64,000 nt of DNA. Source: Paenibacillus terricola (GTDB lineage: Bacteria > Bacillota > Bacilli > Paenibacillales > Paenibacillaceae). Shown here one piece after another: positions 43,539 to 54,710 of this stretch. Position numbers and translations under genes: made by a program. The notes below the pieces were generated by a model. It saw nothing but the letters and a program-made list of their open reading frames with translations, made no database searches and had not been told where the DNA came from. The first letter of the stretch is position 1. Each line of letters opens with the position of its first letter. The stretch is from NCBI RefSeq assembly GCF_014779765.1, contig NZ_JACXZA010000001.1, positions 1,426,001-1,490,000 on the forward strand, written 5' to 3'.

Positions 43539-44486
43539 ATGAAATACAGATTTTTGGTTTTGTTAGGCGCAGTCTGTTACGGCATTCTATCCACGATCGT
43601 TACGAAGGCGTACGCAAAAGGTTATACGCTCGGAGAGGTCGTGGGAAGCCAATTGTTGATAGGGTTCGTATTGGCTTGGACTCTCGTTCTATTCATGACG
43701 TGGAAGGGAAGATGGAGCGGAAACGTTAGGACGGCGTCTTCATCCGCGACGGCTGCCACAAAGTTATCGTGGAGGAATCGAGTCATCCTGATGATCGCTG
43801 GTGTGCCTACAGCTGTAACAGGTTTGTTGTATTACCAATCCCTGCGATATATTCCCAATTCGCTAGCCATTTTGTTGCTATTCCAATTCACATGGATGGG
43901 GGTTTTGATCAATTCGGTCGAACAGAGGAGGCGTCCGAACGGCATCATGTTGATCACGCTGACCGTCCTGTTTGGTGGGACATTACTAGCGGCAGGCATA
44001 CTTAATCAAGGTTTGTCCGAGTTTAACTGGAAGGGAGTCATATTGGGCTTTATGTCCGCGATAAGCTATTCGTTGTTTATTCTGTTCAGTGGCAAAGCAG
44101 TGCCATCCATGCATCCGTCATACCGAAGCGCCTGGATGGTTACAGGGGGGATGTTATTTGTATTTCTCTTGTTCCCACCCAGCTTCCTGTTCAACCACGC
44201 GCTTTTGGAGGGACTGCTTCCGTTTGGGGTAATGCTCGGCTTGTTTGGCGCGTTCTTGCCTCCAGTATTGTTCGCGATAGGAGTTCCGCACATTGGAGAA
44301 GGTTTGACAGGCATCCTCGGCGCCGCCGAGTTGCCTGTCGCAGTTATGCTGTCATCCATCGTTCTACACGAGCACGTAAGCTTGCTCCAATGGGCTGGGG
44401 TCTTGTTGGTACTGCTAGCGGTTGCGTTTCCGGAGCTGATGAAGCGAACGAGATGGGCCGGTCGCAAAGATACCGTATCCGGTTGA
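43539..44486 (+). CDS. EamA/DMT family transporter, probable purine exporter
   Basis: 315 residues and ten membrane spans in two EamA repeats (KYRFLVLLGAVCYGILSTIV at the start; FNWKGVILGFMSAISYSLFIL at the second repeat; AAELPVAVMLSSIVLHEHVS near the end). It is an inner-membrane drug/metabolite transporter. The guanine-type riboswitch before it, wired as an ON switch, suggests efflux of a purine base or analogue, as PbuE does for adenine with another transporter family. GGAAGGAATC precedes the ATG. Confidence 0.9.
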   Translation: MKYRFLVLLGAVCYGILSTIVTKAYAKGYTLGEVVGSQLLIGFVLAWTLVLFMTWKGRWSGNVRTASSSATAATKLSWRNRVILMIAGVPTAVTGLLYYQSLRYIPNSLAILLLFQFTWMGVLINSVEQRRRPNGIMLITLTVLFGGTLLAAGILNQGLSEFNWKGVILGFMSAISYSLFILFSGKAVPSMHPSYRSAWMVTGGMLFVFLLFPPSFLFNHALLEGLLPFGVMLGLFGAFLPPVLFAIGVPHIGEGLTGILGAAELPVAVMLSSIVLHEHVSLLQWAGVLLVLLAVAFPELMKRTRWAGRKDTVSG

Positions 44487-44502
44487 CACAAAAGTGCCTG
44501 CG

Positions 44503-44548
44503 AAATTAGCGTTGCATCATCGTTTATGGATGATTGCAGCGCTTTTTT
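44503..44548 (+). terminator. Terminator of the EamA gene
   Basis: AGCGTTGCATCATC, loop, GATGATTGCAGCGCT then TTTTT. Stem with a few mismatches. Confidence 0.8.
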
Positions 44549-44573
44549 GCGTCTATCGGCGGTTACTGTCGGG

Positions 44574-44676
44574 TGACAAGAACATAGTAACATTGAAAGC
44601 AGCATTCACTGCGGCTTTTTTGTTTGATGTTATCAAGTTCTTGTCAAAATCGAATGACAAGAACTTGATAACATTC
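44574..44676. repeat. Inverted and direct repeats of a 19-22-bp unit
   Basis: ATGTTATCAAGTTCTTGTC (44627-44645) and its exact complement (44656-44674) form a 19-bp perfect stem with a ten-base loop. A direct relative of the right arm, TGACAAGAACATAGTAACATT, is at 44574. A small terminator-like hairpin (AAGCAGCA/TGCGGCTT, then six T) lies between at 44597-44622. Confidence 0.82.
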
Positions 44677-44770
44677 GGTCAGGTTAATTTCAAGATATGG
44701 TAATATATAGACAGTTGCAAAAAGTTGAAATCCAATTTAATAGCAAAGATCGGCAAAGGAGCGCTGTGAC

Positions 44771-45547
44771 ATGAGCCAATTCGTGAGATCCGACATCCTG
44801 GCGGGCCTGGATGCGGAGCGCCGGGCGATGGGCACGACGTCTTCCAGCGGTGACGTAGTCGTGGAGCGTACCGAGGACGGATCGGAGTGCAGGATTGTGT
44901 TCGCCAGTTGTCCAGCGGACGGGATCGATGAACTGATCCGCCGGGAGCGGGACGCCGCTATAGCCGGTGGCTATAGTCTGGAGTGGAAGTACTACGGCCA
45001 CGACACGCCCGAAGACCTGCCCGAGCGGCTCGTCGCCGCCGGGTTCGAGGCCGACGACGAGGAGGAGGTACTGGTTCTGCTGCTGGACGAGGCATCGCTA
45101 GCCACCTTCGGGGATGTCGATAGGTACGATATCAGAATCGTCCGGGACGAGCGCGACCTGGCTGACTACGCCGAGGTGTCACGCGAGATTGGCAGGCGAA
45201 ACGTGGAGGAAGAGCGGCGGGCGCTGGCTCTAAAGTTGAAGGGGAGTCTGAACGAGATGAGCATCCACATCGCTTACGTGGACGGCGAGCCCGTCGCCTG
45301 TGGGCGAGTCTACTTCCGAACCGGCGGGTCATACGCCGAACTGACCGGGGGCCGCACCAAGATCACCCACCGGCGACAAGGCCATTTTACCGCGCTGGTC
45401 GCCTCGAGGCTGCAGGAGGCCCGTGACCGCGGTCTGACTCATGCTTTCGTCGACGCGCTGCCGACTTCCGCGCCGATTCTGCGGAAGCAGGGCTTCCAGT
45501 TCGTGACGCGGACACGGCCGTTCGTGTTGGAACAACCGCCGAAGTGA
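44771..45547 (+). CDS. GNAT-type acetyltransferase, GC-rich and probably acquired
   Basis: 258 residues. The first 115 form a degenerate GNAT-like half (ECRIVFASCPADGIDELIRRE, GGYSLEWKYYGHD); the second half is a GNAT domain with ELTGGRTKITHRRQGHFTALVASRLQEARDRG as the acetyl-CoA loop. Base composition is far richer in G and C than the flanks, with codons such as CTG, GCC and GAC dominating. This fits transfer from a high-GC donor, for example an actinobacterium. The start follows AAAGGAG. Substrate unknown. Confidence 0.87.
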   Translation: MSQFVRSDILAGLDAERRAMGTTSSSGDVVVERTEDGSECRIVFASCPADGIDELIRRERDAAIAGGYSLEWKYYGHDTPEDLPERLVAAGFEADDEEEVLVLLLDEASLATFGDVDRYDIRIVRDERDLADYAEVSREIGRRNVEEERRALALKLKGSLNEMSIHIAYVDGEPVACGRVYFRTGGSYAELTGGRTKITHRRQGHFTALVASRLQEARDRGLTHAFVDALPTSAPILRKQGFQFVTRTRPFVLEQPPK

Positions 45548-45597
45548 GCGGATCTTTTTTTGCACTGACAGAAGGTTTTAGCATAATAAGTAAGTGA

Positions 45598-45630
45598 AGC
45601 ATCCGTTCACTATGAACGGATGCTGTTTGC
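45598..45630 (+). terminator. Terminator of the GC-rich acetyltransferase gene
   Basis: AGCATCCGTTC, ACTAT, GAACGGATGCT then GTTTGC: a perfect 11-bp stem, with only a short T run. Confidence 0.7.
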
Positions 45631-45773
45631 ATAATTAAAGGGTAATTTTACACAAATTCCAATAAAAGGAATAGTATACATAACTATATAGTGATGATAA
45701 AGAGTTTTACTTAGTACTTTGTTTTAGAGTGAAGGGCAATGAACAACATTTGGACAAATTGAGGTGTTTTGTA

Positions 45774-46495
45774 TTGCAAATAGACTGGCATTATTCCTGG
45801 AATGTAGTAGATGCTGCTGCAGGATTGCTAGGTTGGCTCATTGTGCTTGGTCTGGTAATCCGCCAACGCCAGAAGCAAGAGACTGAGCGCCCAATCTGGA
45901 AGATACTTCTCGTGACACTCGCCGGCTTTTTGTCGTTATCATTCAAAATCCATTTATTCGGGCAGATCGTAAATATTGCCTTATTGCCGATTGGTCTCTG
46001 GGCTGCGTACCTCTTTCTACGAAATCGCTCCTGGCCCCACTATCGTAAATTTGCTTGGATTGGCTTCACGGCAAACTACTTGTTTCTAGCGACAGCTCTG
46101 CTTGCTGGATTCATTTATGGTTCCTTATACGACCGCAATGACCCTCCACTTACTTGGCCCATTTGGAGAAAGCGAAGCTTGTTGTCATTCATCCGTCAGC
46201 AAGGGAGGCAACCTTCGAGAAAGAGCTGTTCTCGAGGTCGTTGGCAGAGGTAAAGGCATCCGATATGTCGGGTACGCTGGACTGGTACCGTGAATCCAAA
46301 TTAGAGGACGGCACTCAGTATCAGCATGAACGTTTCCCTTATGCACTGATCGGAGCAGAAGCTCGCTGGGGGAGCGGTCTGCATGCCTCAGCTTACTTGG
46401 AAGCTGACGGAAAGGGGTTATTGCTCGCTGCGAAGGATCGATATTACTACTACCGTTCTGAGAAGCTGATGTTGAGAATGGAGGTAAGAGAATGA
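45774..46495 (+). pseudogene. Membrane protein gene with one frameshift
   Basis: TTG 45774 is seven bases after GAGGTG and starts QIDWHYSWNVVDAAAGLLGWL. Four or five membrane spans follow to about 46120. Near 46142 the frame is lost: the hydrophobic protein turns to an unlike tail, whereas a second frame continues sensibly (STYLAHLEKAKLVVIHPSAR to LMLRMEVRE) and ends at 46495 in an ATGA overlap with the next gene. One missing base in GACCCTCC explains this. It is either a decaying gene or a sequence error. The family is unknown to me. Confidence 0.72.
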
Positions 46496-47238
46496 GAAGA
46501 AGAAGATTGGTAATAGTCGTAATCCTTATAATTGCGGCTGCGGTGATCGTCTTCTTCCGTACTTATGACGGCAAGCCGGGTCCGCTTCCGAATGTGGACG
46601 AAATTATGGCGGAGTTAAACGAGTTCGACTCTAAAGCCGACGCGGCAGTCGTTCTCAACAATGTTAAGCTGACTGAACAACAAGTTTTTATCCCATTTGT
46701 ATCTAGTCAAGGTATTCACGGGATGGGATTCCTGAAATGGGAGAAGCGGAAATGGAGCGTGGTCAGAGTTGATATGAGCGGCAGGCCCGAAGTAAGAATC
46801 ACCGATCATTCCGATCCATCCGGCCGTTATGTGGTATGGAATAATAATCCTCTTGAGAAAGTGAAGGAATTTCGCTTTTACCTTATTCGGGATCGAAATG
46901 CCGGTATGTCGAATGGAGTATATTACTATGTACCGCGCGTGCAAATGGAAATGCTCGTCAATGTCACGGAGCATCCTTATGGTGCAATGCCGTTTCCTGA
47001 TGAATGGGCAGGCATTATGCGTGAGGACGAGAAGCTGAACAAGGCGCCTGCCGCCAATATCATGGATAATCTATTCATGCAGTCTTATTCTCAGCCATCC
47101 ACGATGTATGTCGGGTACTTTCCCGTCTACGCCAATGACGCACCTCTGCTCGGCAGCTCTTCCAAGAGCGGCGATGAGGATACGGAGTTTCTGATGATTA
47201 TGAACGAGACGGATTTGGAGAGGCCACAAAGTGATTGA
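46492..47238 (+). CDS. Membrane-anchored extracellular protein of 248 residues
   Basis: A single N-terminal span (RRRRLVIVVILIIAAAVIVFF) with basic start anchors a soluble domain of about 220 residues (HGMGFLKWEKRKWSVVRVDM, YVVWNNNPLEKVKEFRFYL, YYYVPRVQMEMLVNV). The domain probably lies outside the cell. I know no family for it. GGAGGTAAGAGA precedes the ATG, which overlaps the stop of the preceding membrane-protein gene, so the two likely work together. Confidence 0.78.
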   Translation: MRRRRLVIVVILIIAAAVIVFFRTYDGKPGPLPNVDEIMAELNEFDSKADAAVVLNNVKLTEQQVFIPFVSSQGIHGMGFLKWEKRKWSVVRVDMSGRPEVRITDHSDPSGRYVVWNNNPLEKVKEFRFYLIRDRNAGMSNGVYYYVPRVQMEMLVNVTEHPYGAMPFPDEWAGIMREDEKLNKAPAANIMDNLFMQSYSQPSTMYVGYFPVYANDAPLLGSSSKSGDEDTEFLMIMNETDLERPQSD

Positions 47239-47344
47239 TTCACTAGAAACTGCAAACTAAGCGAGTGAAACTATATCTACAATCTACGTGTTTGAAGAGT
47301 GTATCATTGAGCTAGCGGGTAACAATACCGTAACAAAGACACCA

Positions 47345-47402
47345 GGCAGACGGTCAGTAAATGATCGACTGCCGTTGTTCGTTGAAGTATCGGGCAGCAT
47401 AC
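47345..47402 (+). repeat. Hairpin repeat element after the membrane-protein pair
   Basis: Imperfect stem GGCAGACGGTCA/TGATCGACTGCC, then GTTGTTC and GTTGAAGTATCGGGCAGCATAC, the right-end module of the repeat family. It may act as terminator for the upstream pair. Confidence 0.6.
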
Positions 47403-47468
47403 TTTAAGAACATGCATAATGAATCGTGTCATAGATAACGGCATGCTTAACGATGAACGACGTTGGCT

Positions 47469-48431
47469 TCAGAGTTGAATAATCACGTTACCCCTTTTAC
47501 GTTCGGTCTCTACATATTGGTGGGCATCTGGCAGACGCTCCAAAGGATACCGACGATCGATCACGGCATGCAGAGTGCCATTGTTGGTAAGATCCATGAG
47601 GAAGTCCAAATTCGATTTGTTTTGCAAAAGCCCGGCGGTTGTAAAAACAGCTCTTTTGCCTTTAAACATAGATGTCCACATCATTTGCATGAGGGTAGAC
47701 AATCTGGGGGCGGTAGTCAGAAACATGCCCTTGTCGGTAAGCACGCGCCTACAATCTGAGAATGAGCATTTGCCTACAGCATCAAATATGATATCGTAAG
47801 CTTTGCCTGCTTTCGTAAAATCTTCCTTCTTGTAGTCAAGGACGAAGTTTGCACCTGCATTTCTTACCAGACCTTCGTTGGCACCCGAGCATACACCGGT
47901 TACTTCAGCGCCATAGTATCTGGCCAATTGCACAGCGTAGATACCAACCGAACCTGACGCCCCATAGATTAATATTTTCTGTCCTTCTCGTAAATGTGCC
48001 TTATCTCGCAGGAACGTCAATGCGGTGGCGCCACCGTCACAGACACCAACGGCTTCTTCAAAGGTAATGTTGTCCGGTATTACCGCAAGAGGGTTATCAG
48101 CGGAGAGACACTTATATTCGGCGAATGCCCCAAAATTTTTGACACTCATCCCCAGGACGCGATCCCCTGGCTTGAAATGCTGTACTTCCTCTCCAACCGC
48201 TTCAATAACACCAGCTAGTTCGGTTCCTCCTATTGCAAATTTCGGTCTGGACAATCCGTATAACAGCCTAATCATAAACGGATTGCCCTTGCGAAAAGCG
48301 CAGTCCGACGGCCCTACTTTGGCAGCTTTAATACGTATGAGAAGCTCCTTGTTTCCAGGCGACGGTTTCGCAACTTCTTGCATAACAATCACTTCAGGTG
48401 AACCATACGATAGTTGAACCATTGCTCTCAT
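47469..48431 (-). CDS. NAD(P)-dependent medium-chain dehydrogenase/quinone oxidoreductase
   Basis: About 320 residues of the MDR superfamily, zinc-free type. Marks: GTELAGVIEAVGEEVQHFKPGDRVLGM, the nucleotide site ILIYGASGSVGIYAVQLARYYGAEVTGVCS (GASGSVGIYA) and DIIFDAVGKCSF. Catalytic-zinc residues are not in place. It is a cytoplasmic NADPH oxidoreductase of quinones or enones. ATG 48431 is ten bases after AGGAGG; the ATG at 48440 is directly at that site. It is divergent from a Crp-type regulator. Confidence 0.9.
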   Translation of the reverse strand: MRAMVQLSYGSPEVIVMQEVAKPSPGNKELLIRIKAAKVGPSDCAFRKGNPFMIRLLYGLSRPKFAIGGTELAGVIEAVGEEVQHFKPGDRVLGMSVKNFGAFAEYKCLSADNPLAVIPDNITFEEAVGVCDGGATALTFLRDKAHLREGQKILIYGASGSVGIYAVQLARYYGAEVTGVCSGANEGLVRNAGANFVLDYKKEDFTKAGKAYDIIFDAVGKCSFSDCRRVLTDKGMFLTTAPRLSTLMQMMWTSMFKGKRAVFTTAGLLQNKSNLDFLMDLTNNGTLHAVIDRRYPLERLPDAHQYVETERKRGNVIIQL

Positions 48432-48547
48432 TGACTTCATTCCTCCTAACGGTAATTTCACTGCTAAAGCTATTTACAAGAGGCCTCCCCATGCTTGAAA
48501 ATGGATAGGGAACGTAATGACAGACAACGAGACGAGGGTAAGAGTTA

Positions 48548-49120
48548 ATGGAAGACATTCTGTACAAATACATGTCGAGATGGACTTCTCTTACCAAGGA
48601 AGATCAGGAAACCATAGTGAACGAACTACGTGTAGAAAAGTTCGCGAAAGATGAGGTTCTCTTTCAACAAGGAGATACCCCTGCCGCATGTTATTTCATC
48701 TTAAAAGGTTGCGTAAGGCAATACTCGATTGATGAGGATGGCAGAGAGGTCACGTCTAATTTCTACACCGAAGAGCAGGCTATTGCGATTTTCAATCACC
48801 ACAAGCTTGATAATTCTTCCGATTACACTTTTGTTTGCGCAGAAGATTCGATAATGGTCATTGGCGATCTGGATAAAGAAAGGGATATGTACAATAAACA
48901 CCCTCAATTGGAATCCATGACTCGCAGGATGATGGAGGAGAATTTTAGTCAGGTCCAAGAAGACTTCGCTGCTTTTATCGCTTCTTCACCTGAAGATCGC
49001 GTCAAGACACTTCTAATGAAACGCCCCTCTCTTATCAACCGAGTACCGCAACATCAACTGGCCAGTTATCTCGGCATTACACCGGAATCGCTAAGTCGAA
49101 TAAAGAAGAGAATTCAGTAA
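48548..49120 (+). CDS. Crp/Fnr family regulator
   Basis: 190 residues. The cyclic-nucleotide-binding-type beta barrel (KFAKDEVLFQQGDTPAACYFILKGCVRQY) is followed by the dimer helix and a helix-turn-helix (RVPQHQLASYLGITPESLSRIKKRI). The residues that bind cAMP in Crp are not conserved, and no Cys cluster as in Fnr is present. Ligand unknown. The position next to an oxidoreductase on the opposite strand suggests that it may control that gene. Confidence 0.9.
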   Translation: MEDILYKYMSRWTSLTKEDQETIVNELRVEKFAKDEVLFQQGDTPAACYFILKGCVRQYSIDEDGREVTSNFYTEEQAIAIFNHHKLDNSSDYTFVCAEDSIMVIGDLDKERDMYNKHPQLESMTRRMMEENFSQVQEDFAAFIASSPEDRVKTLLMKRPSLINRVPQHQLASYLGITPESLSRIKKRIQ

Positions 49121-49519
49121 GGTCCTAACTGGCTCGAACATCACCATTGTATCCGGGGAATGTTTTCTTTGCATTGACTTAAGTCAATGCAGGAAACTTG
49201 ATAAACAGAAAGGGCACTCTCCCAAGTGTCCTTTTATGCATAATCAGTCCTCATTACGCTCAAGGGAAACGATAGTTCAAAAAATAAACAAAAACAGGGA
49301 GCGAACCGCGGCGGCGTTGCTCCCTGTTTCATTGAAGTAGAGCAGGTAACGAGCGGGATAGTTGAATAGCGGAACTAATCAGGCGGCCTTGCATGCCAAA
49401 TAATTACAAAAAATGAGGGAGTGATTCTCTTTAGTTCAAAATCCCAGGAGTAGTTTGCTGCCGCGGCAGCTGCTCTTTGTGTCGGAATCCAATGCGGTCA
49501 ACAAATGGAGGTGCCTCTT
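49121..49519. other. Intergenic region with three hairpins and a repeat element
   Basis: AAAGGGCACT/AGTGTCCTTTT (49209-49235) terminates the Crp-type gene. The element 49261-49368 has AAACGATAGTTCAAAAA, the stem AAACAGGGAGC/GCTCCCTGTTT and GAGCGGGATAGTTGAA. GGAGTAGTTTGCTGCC/GGCAGCTGCTC (49447-49475) then CTTTG is the third member of the terminator family at 32019 and 39170. No gene is seen. Confidence 0.75.
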
Positions 49520-49993
49520 TTGAAGAAGTTTCGTGGTAAAAAAAGATACTTCAGAAAACTATGGTCATCGGTTGAGAATTTTCAGGCACATGCTGACGAT
49601 GATTCTTGGTATGATTATTGGCATAAACATCTCGACTTCTGGGGTTTAGGAAATGACAGTTTAAAAATAAGAAGGGCACACATTAAAGCGCATATCTTAC
49701 TATATACGAGAATTTTAAAACAACTTGAGCAACTAAATAAGCCGTATCAATCATGGGTATGTATTCATGATGAAGATACGGGAGCAGATGCGGTCTACTT
49801 ACACACACCAAACCCTAGTGCGGACGATTTTCCAACGAACTTTGATTTTCTTAAATTGGATTGTAAGCTTCCAAATACCTTTTCTGACCTTATTGATACT
49901 GCTCAATTCAATGTTGGATATTATGAATCTGAGATTGAACGTGTGTATTACATACAATCAAAAATCTTCAAAGCTCGTGAAGCTACTATATAG
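49520..49993 (+). CDS. Hypothetical protein of about 157 residues
   Basis: TTG 49520 is seven bases after GGAGGT. The product begins very basic (KKFRGKKRYFRKLW) and is then soluble, with Trp/His-rich segments (DDDSWYDYWHKHLDFWGLG, QSWVCIHDEDTGADAVYLHTPNP). It reads like the small SMI1/YxxF-type or 'colicin-immunity-like' orphans common in Bacilli, but I cannot assign it. The YjbR gene follows at 12 bases. Confidence 0.7.
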   Translation: MKKFRGKKRYFRKLWSSVENFQAHADDDSWYDYWHKHLDFWGLGNDSLKIRRAHIKAHILLYTRILKQLEQLNKPYQSWVCIHDEDTGADAVYLHTPNPSADDFPTNFDFLKLDCKLPNTFSDLIDTAQFNVGYYESEIERVYYIQSKIFKAREATI

Positions 49994-50005
49994 AGGTGAT
50001 CTTGA

Positions 50006-50356
50006 ATGTTATCAATAACCGAAATTCGTGAATTGGCTCTATCGATGCCTGGAGCCGAAGAGGTGGAGCACTGGGGTAAACCCTCTTTTCGAATGAATAA
50101 CAAGATCTTTGCTGTGATCCAGGACGATAAGAAGACTCTTACCGTAAAAACTACCAAGGAAGAAAGAGCTTTCTATATCCAGAATGACCCTGATAGCTAC
50201 AGTATCCCGGATACATTCTCCAACCTGAATTATATGCATATCAAACTTGAATCAGCGAAGGATGCTGAAGTGAAGGACTGTATCCGAGATGCATGGGGGT
50301 GCGTTGCTCCAAAGAAAATAGCAAAAGCTTTTTTTGAAAACCGCTCGGCTTTATAA
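50006..50356 (+). CDS. MmcQ/YjbR family DNA-binding-like protein
   Basis: 116 residues of the CyaY-like YjbR fold: LSITEIRELALSMPGAEEVEHWGKPSFRMNNKIFAVI at the start (MPGAEEVEHWGKPSFR is diagnostic) and EVKDCIRDAWGCVAPKKIAKAF at the end. The family is annotated as DNA-binding from structure, but function is not established. GAGGTGATCTTGA precedes the ATG. It ends before the glp promoter. Confidence 0.92.
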   Translation: MLSITEIRELALSMPGAEEVEHWGKPSFRMNNKIFAVIQDDKKTLTVKTTKEERAFYIQNDPDSYSIPDTFSNLNYMHIKLESAKDAEVKDCIRDAWGCVAPKKIAKAFFENRSAL

Positions 50357-50486
50357 GAGACTGTCTTTTCAACACTTAACAATAACAGAACTAAAATAAT
50401 AAAAATCGTTCGAAGATGGATAATAAGGAAAATCTGAGTTGTCTTTACAACAAGACGGAACAATATCACAAAAATTCGTTCTCATG

Positions 50487-50600
50487 TAGACACTCCTTTC
50501 CGTATCGTTTATAATGGACCCAAGTTAATAGATGTGGCGGAGACAAGGAGAACACGCGAATTAGGCCCTAAGGGTCAGTTCGTCGTTCTCCTTTTTTGTC
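50487..50600 (+). promoter_or_regulatory. Promoter and GlpP-type leader terminator of glpP-glpK
   Basis: -35 TAGACA (50487-50492), 17-base spacer, -10 TATAAT (50510-50515). The leader forms AAGGAGAAC (50545-50553)/GTTCTCCTT (50585-50593) with an inner stem, then TTTTT. GGAGAAC at the 5' side is shared with the glpD leader, consistent with GlpP antitermination in the presence of glycerol-3-phosphate. Confidence 0.85.
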
Positions 50601-50643
50601 ATATAAGTGAGCCAATCCGTGAGAAGCGGAAGGGGAGGACAAC

Positions 50644-52720
<2,077 letters not shown>

Positions 52721-52796
52721 TAGGCTAGGCCGTCTAAAGAGTATCGTATAAAAAATGCATTCATCACTTTCACAAGTTAATATTCGGTAGGAGATC

Positions 52797-52856
52797 GGGA
52801 GAACCACGAAAGTTCCCGCTGCGCTTGCGCGGCGGGATGAATGTGGTTCTTTTTTA
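52797..52856 (+). promoter_or_regulatory. GlpP-type leader terminator of glpD
   Basis: AGAACCAC (52800-52807)/GTGGTTCT (52843-52850) with an inner CCCGC/GCGGG stem, then TTTTTT. The 5' side GGGAGAACCACGAAAG resembles the glpP leader, as expected for a common GlpP target. Confidence 0.82.
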
Positions 52857-52885
52857 TATAACATAATACAAATGAGGGATAACAG

Positions 52886-54556
52886 ATGAATAGAAACCTT
52901 GCAACGGATCGTAGAAAACGGCTTTCTAATTTGGATAATGAAACTTTTGACGTACTTATTGTCGGTGGTGGGATTACAGGCGCAGGGATTGCACTGGATG
53001 CTCGGAAACGGGGCATGTCCACCGCATTGATCGAGATGCAGGATTTCGCAGCTGGAACTTCAAGCCGTTCGACGAAGCTTGTCCATGGCGGACTGCGGTA
53101 TCTGAAGCAGTTCGAGGTGAAGATGGTTGCCGAAGTCGGCAAGGAGCGCGCCGTTGTCTACGAGAACGGTCCGCATGTGACGACGCCGGAGTGGATGCTG
53201 CTGCCGTTCTACAAGGGAGGTACGTTCGGGGCGTTCTCCACGTCGATCGGTCTGCGTGTATACGACTTCCTCGCTGGGGTCAAGCGTGAGGAACGGCGCA
53301 AAATGTTAAGCAAAGAAGCGACGCTGGCTAAAGAACCGCTGCTTCGTCGTGATGGCTTGAAGGGCGGCGGTTACTATGTGGAATATAGGACCGATGATGC
53401 TCGTCTGACCATCGAGGTCATGAAGAAAGCCGTAGAAGCGGGGGCGCAAGCTGCAAACTATGTGAAGGCGGAGGAGCTTCTCTATGATGGAGGCAAGCTC
53501 ATTGGGGTCCTCGCCCGAGACTTGATTACAGGGGCAACGTATCGAATCAAGGCGCGCCAGATCGTTAATGCAACAGGCCCTTGGGTAGATACGCTTCGCG
53601 AGCTGGATCGTTCGAAACAGGGCAAGACGCTGCGACTTACGAAAGGCGTTCATCTCGTATTCGATGGAAGCCGGTTCCCGCTGCGCCAGGCAATCTACTT
53701 TGATACGCCAGACGGACGTATGGTGTTCGCTATTCCGCGCGATGGCAAAACGTACGTCGGCACCACGGATACGGATTATAAAGGAGACACCGTTCATCCG
53801 CGCATGAGCGAAGAGGATCGGGATTATATACTGGGTGCTGCGAATGGCATGTTCCCAGACCTGAATCTGACGGCGGAGGATGTGGAGTCCAGCTGGGCAG
53901 GATTACGACCTCTGATTTACGAAGAGGGCAAATCTCCGTCGGAAGTATCCAGACGTGACGAGATTTTTGTGTCCCCTTCCGGACTCATTACAATCGCGGG
54001 CGGCAAATTGACTGGCTATCGCAAAATGGCTGAAACGGTAACCGACCTACTGGCAACCAAGCTTCATGAATCCAATGGCAGAACGTTTAAACCATGCAGC
54101 ACGAAGACGCTGCCGATATCCGGAGGCGATGTAGGCGGATCTCGCCAATTCCTCTCGTTCGTCAATCGAATGACTACGGCAGGTGTAAATCTCGGCCTGA
54201 CGAAGGAGTTGTCCGAGAAGCTTGCCCGCCGTTATGGTTCGAACGTAAATGTTATTCATGATTTGATTCAGAGTGCGAAGGGGAAAGCGAATTCGTCTGA
54301 TCTTCCGCTTGATCTGCGGGCGGAGCTGCTATATGCAATTGAAGAGGAGATGGCCGTCAAACCCGTCGATTTCCTCATGCGGAGAACAGGGGCTATTCTG
54401 TTCGATATCGAGTGGGCAAGACAATGGAAAGCAGCTGTGATCGAATTCATGGCTGAATATCTGGCATATTCCGATGAGCAGAAGCAAGAGTATGCGCAAG
54501 AGGTAGAGCAAGAACTGGCCGCAGCATCCAAGGCAAGCGAATCGCAAAGGATTTAA
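52886..54556 (+). CDS. glpD: Aerobic glycerol-3-phosphate dehydrogenase
   Basis: 556 residues. The FAD-binding start is [24 protein letters not shown]; then [26 protein letters not shown], a hallmark of Glp[18 protein letters not shown], and [18 protein letters not shown] near the end of the FAD part, followed by the C-terminal helical domain. It oxidises glycerol-3-phosphate to dihydroxyacetone phosphate at the membrane and feeds quinones. It follows glpK at 165 bp with its own leader, under the same GlpP control. Confidence 0.96.
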   Translation: MNRNLATDRRKRLSNLDNETFDVLIVGGGITGAGIALDARKRGMSTALIEMQDFAAGTSSRSTKLVHGGLRYLKQFEVKMVAEVGKERAVVYENGPHVTTPEWMLLPFYKGGTFGAFSTSIGLRVYDFLAGVKREERRKMLSKEATLAKEPLLRRDGLKGGGYYVEYRTDDARLTIEVMKKAVEAGAQAANYVKAEELLYDGGKLIGVLARDLITGATYRIKARQIVNATGPWVDTLRELDRSKQGKTLRLTKGVHLVFDGSRFPLRQAIYFDTPDGRMVFAIPRDGKTYVGTTDTDYKGDTVHPRMSEEDRDYILGAANGMFPDLNLTAEDVESSWAGLRPLIYEEGKSPSEVSRRDEIFVSPSGLITIAGGKLTGYRKMAETVTDLLATKLHESNGRTFKPCSTKTLPISGGDVGGSRQFLSFVNRMTTAGVNLGLTKELSEKLARRYGSNVNVIHDLIQSAKGKANSSDLPLDLRAELLYAIEEEMAVKPVDFLMRRTGAILFDIEWARQWKAAVIEFMAEYLAYSDEQKQEYAQEVEQELAAASKASESQRI

Positions 54557-54580
54557 GTAAATGATGTCGGAACGATTCGA

Positions 54581-54685
54581 TTGACAGCATCAACGAATAC
54601 GTGTTATTTTCGCAATAGGAATATAAAGGCAATGTAACCTTAGGGTTCAACCTCGCTGAGAAGTGTGGGGTTGGGCCCTTTTTGC
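54581..54685 (+). promoter_or_regulatory. Promoter-like sequence and leader hairpin before the nucleotidyltransferase gene
   Basis: TTGACA (54581-54586) with TTATTT 17 bases later is a weak promoter candidate. AGGGTTCAACC (54642-54652)/GGTTGGGCCCT (54669-54679) then TTTTT is a terminator, placed 26 bases before the gene. It ends glpD transcription or forms an attenuator for the next gene. Confidence 0.65.
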
Positions 54686-54710
54686 ATTCCAAACCCAAGG
54701 AGGAATCGTG

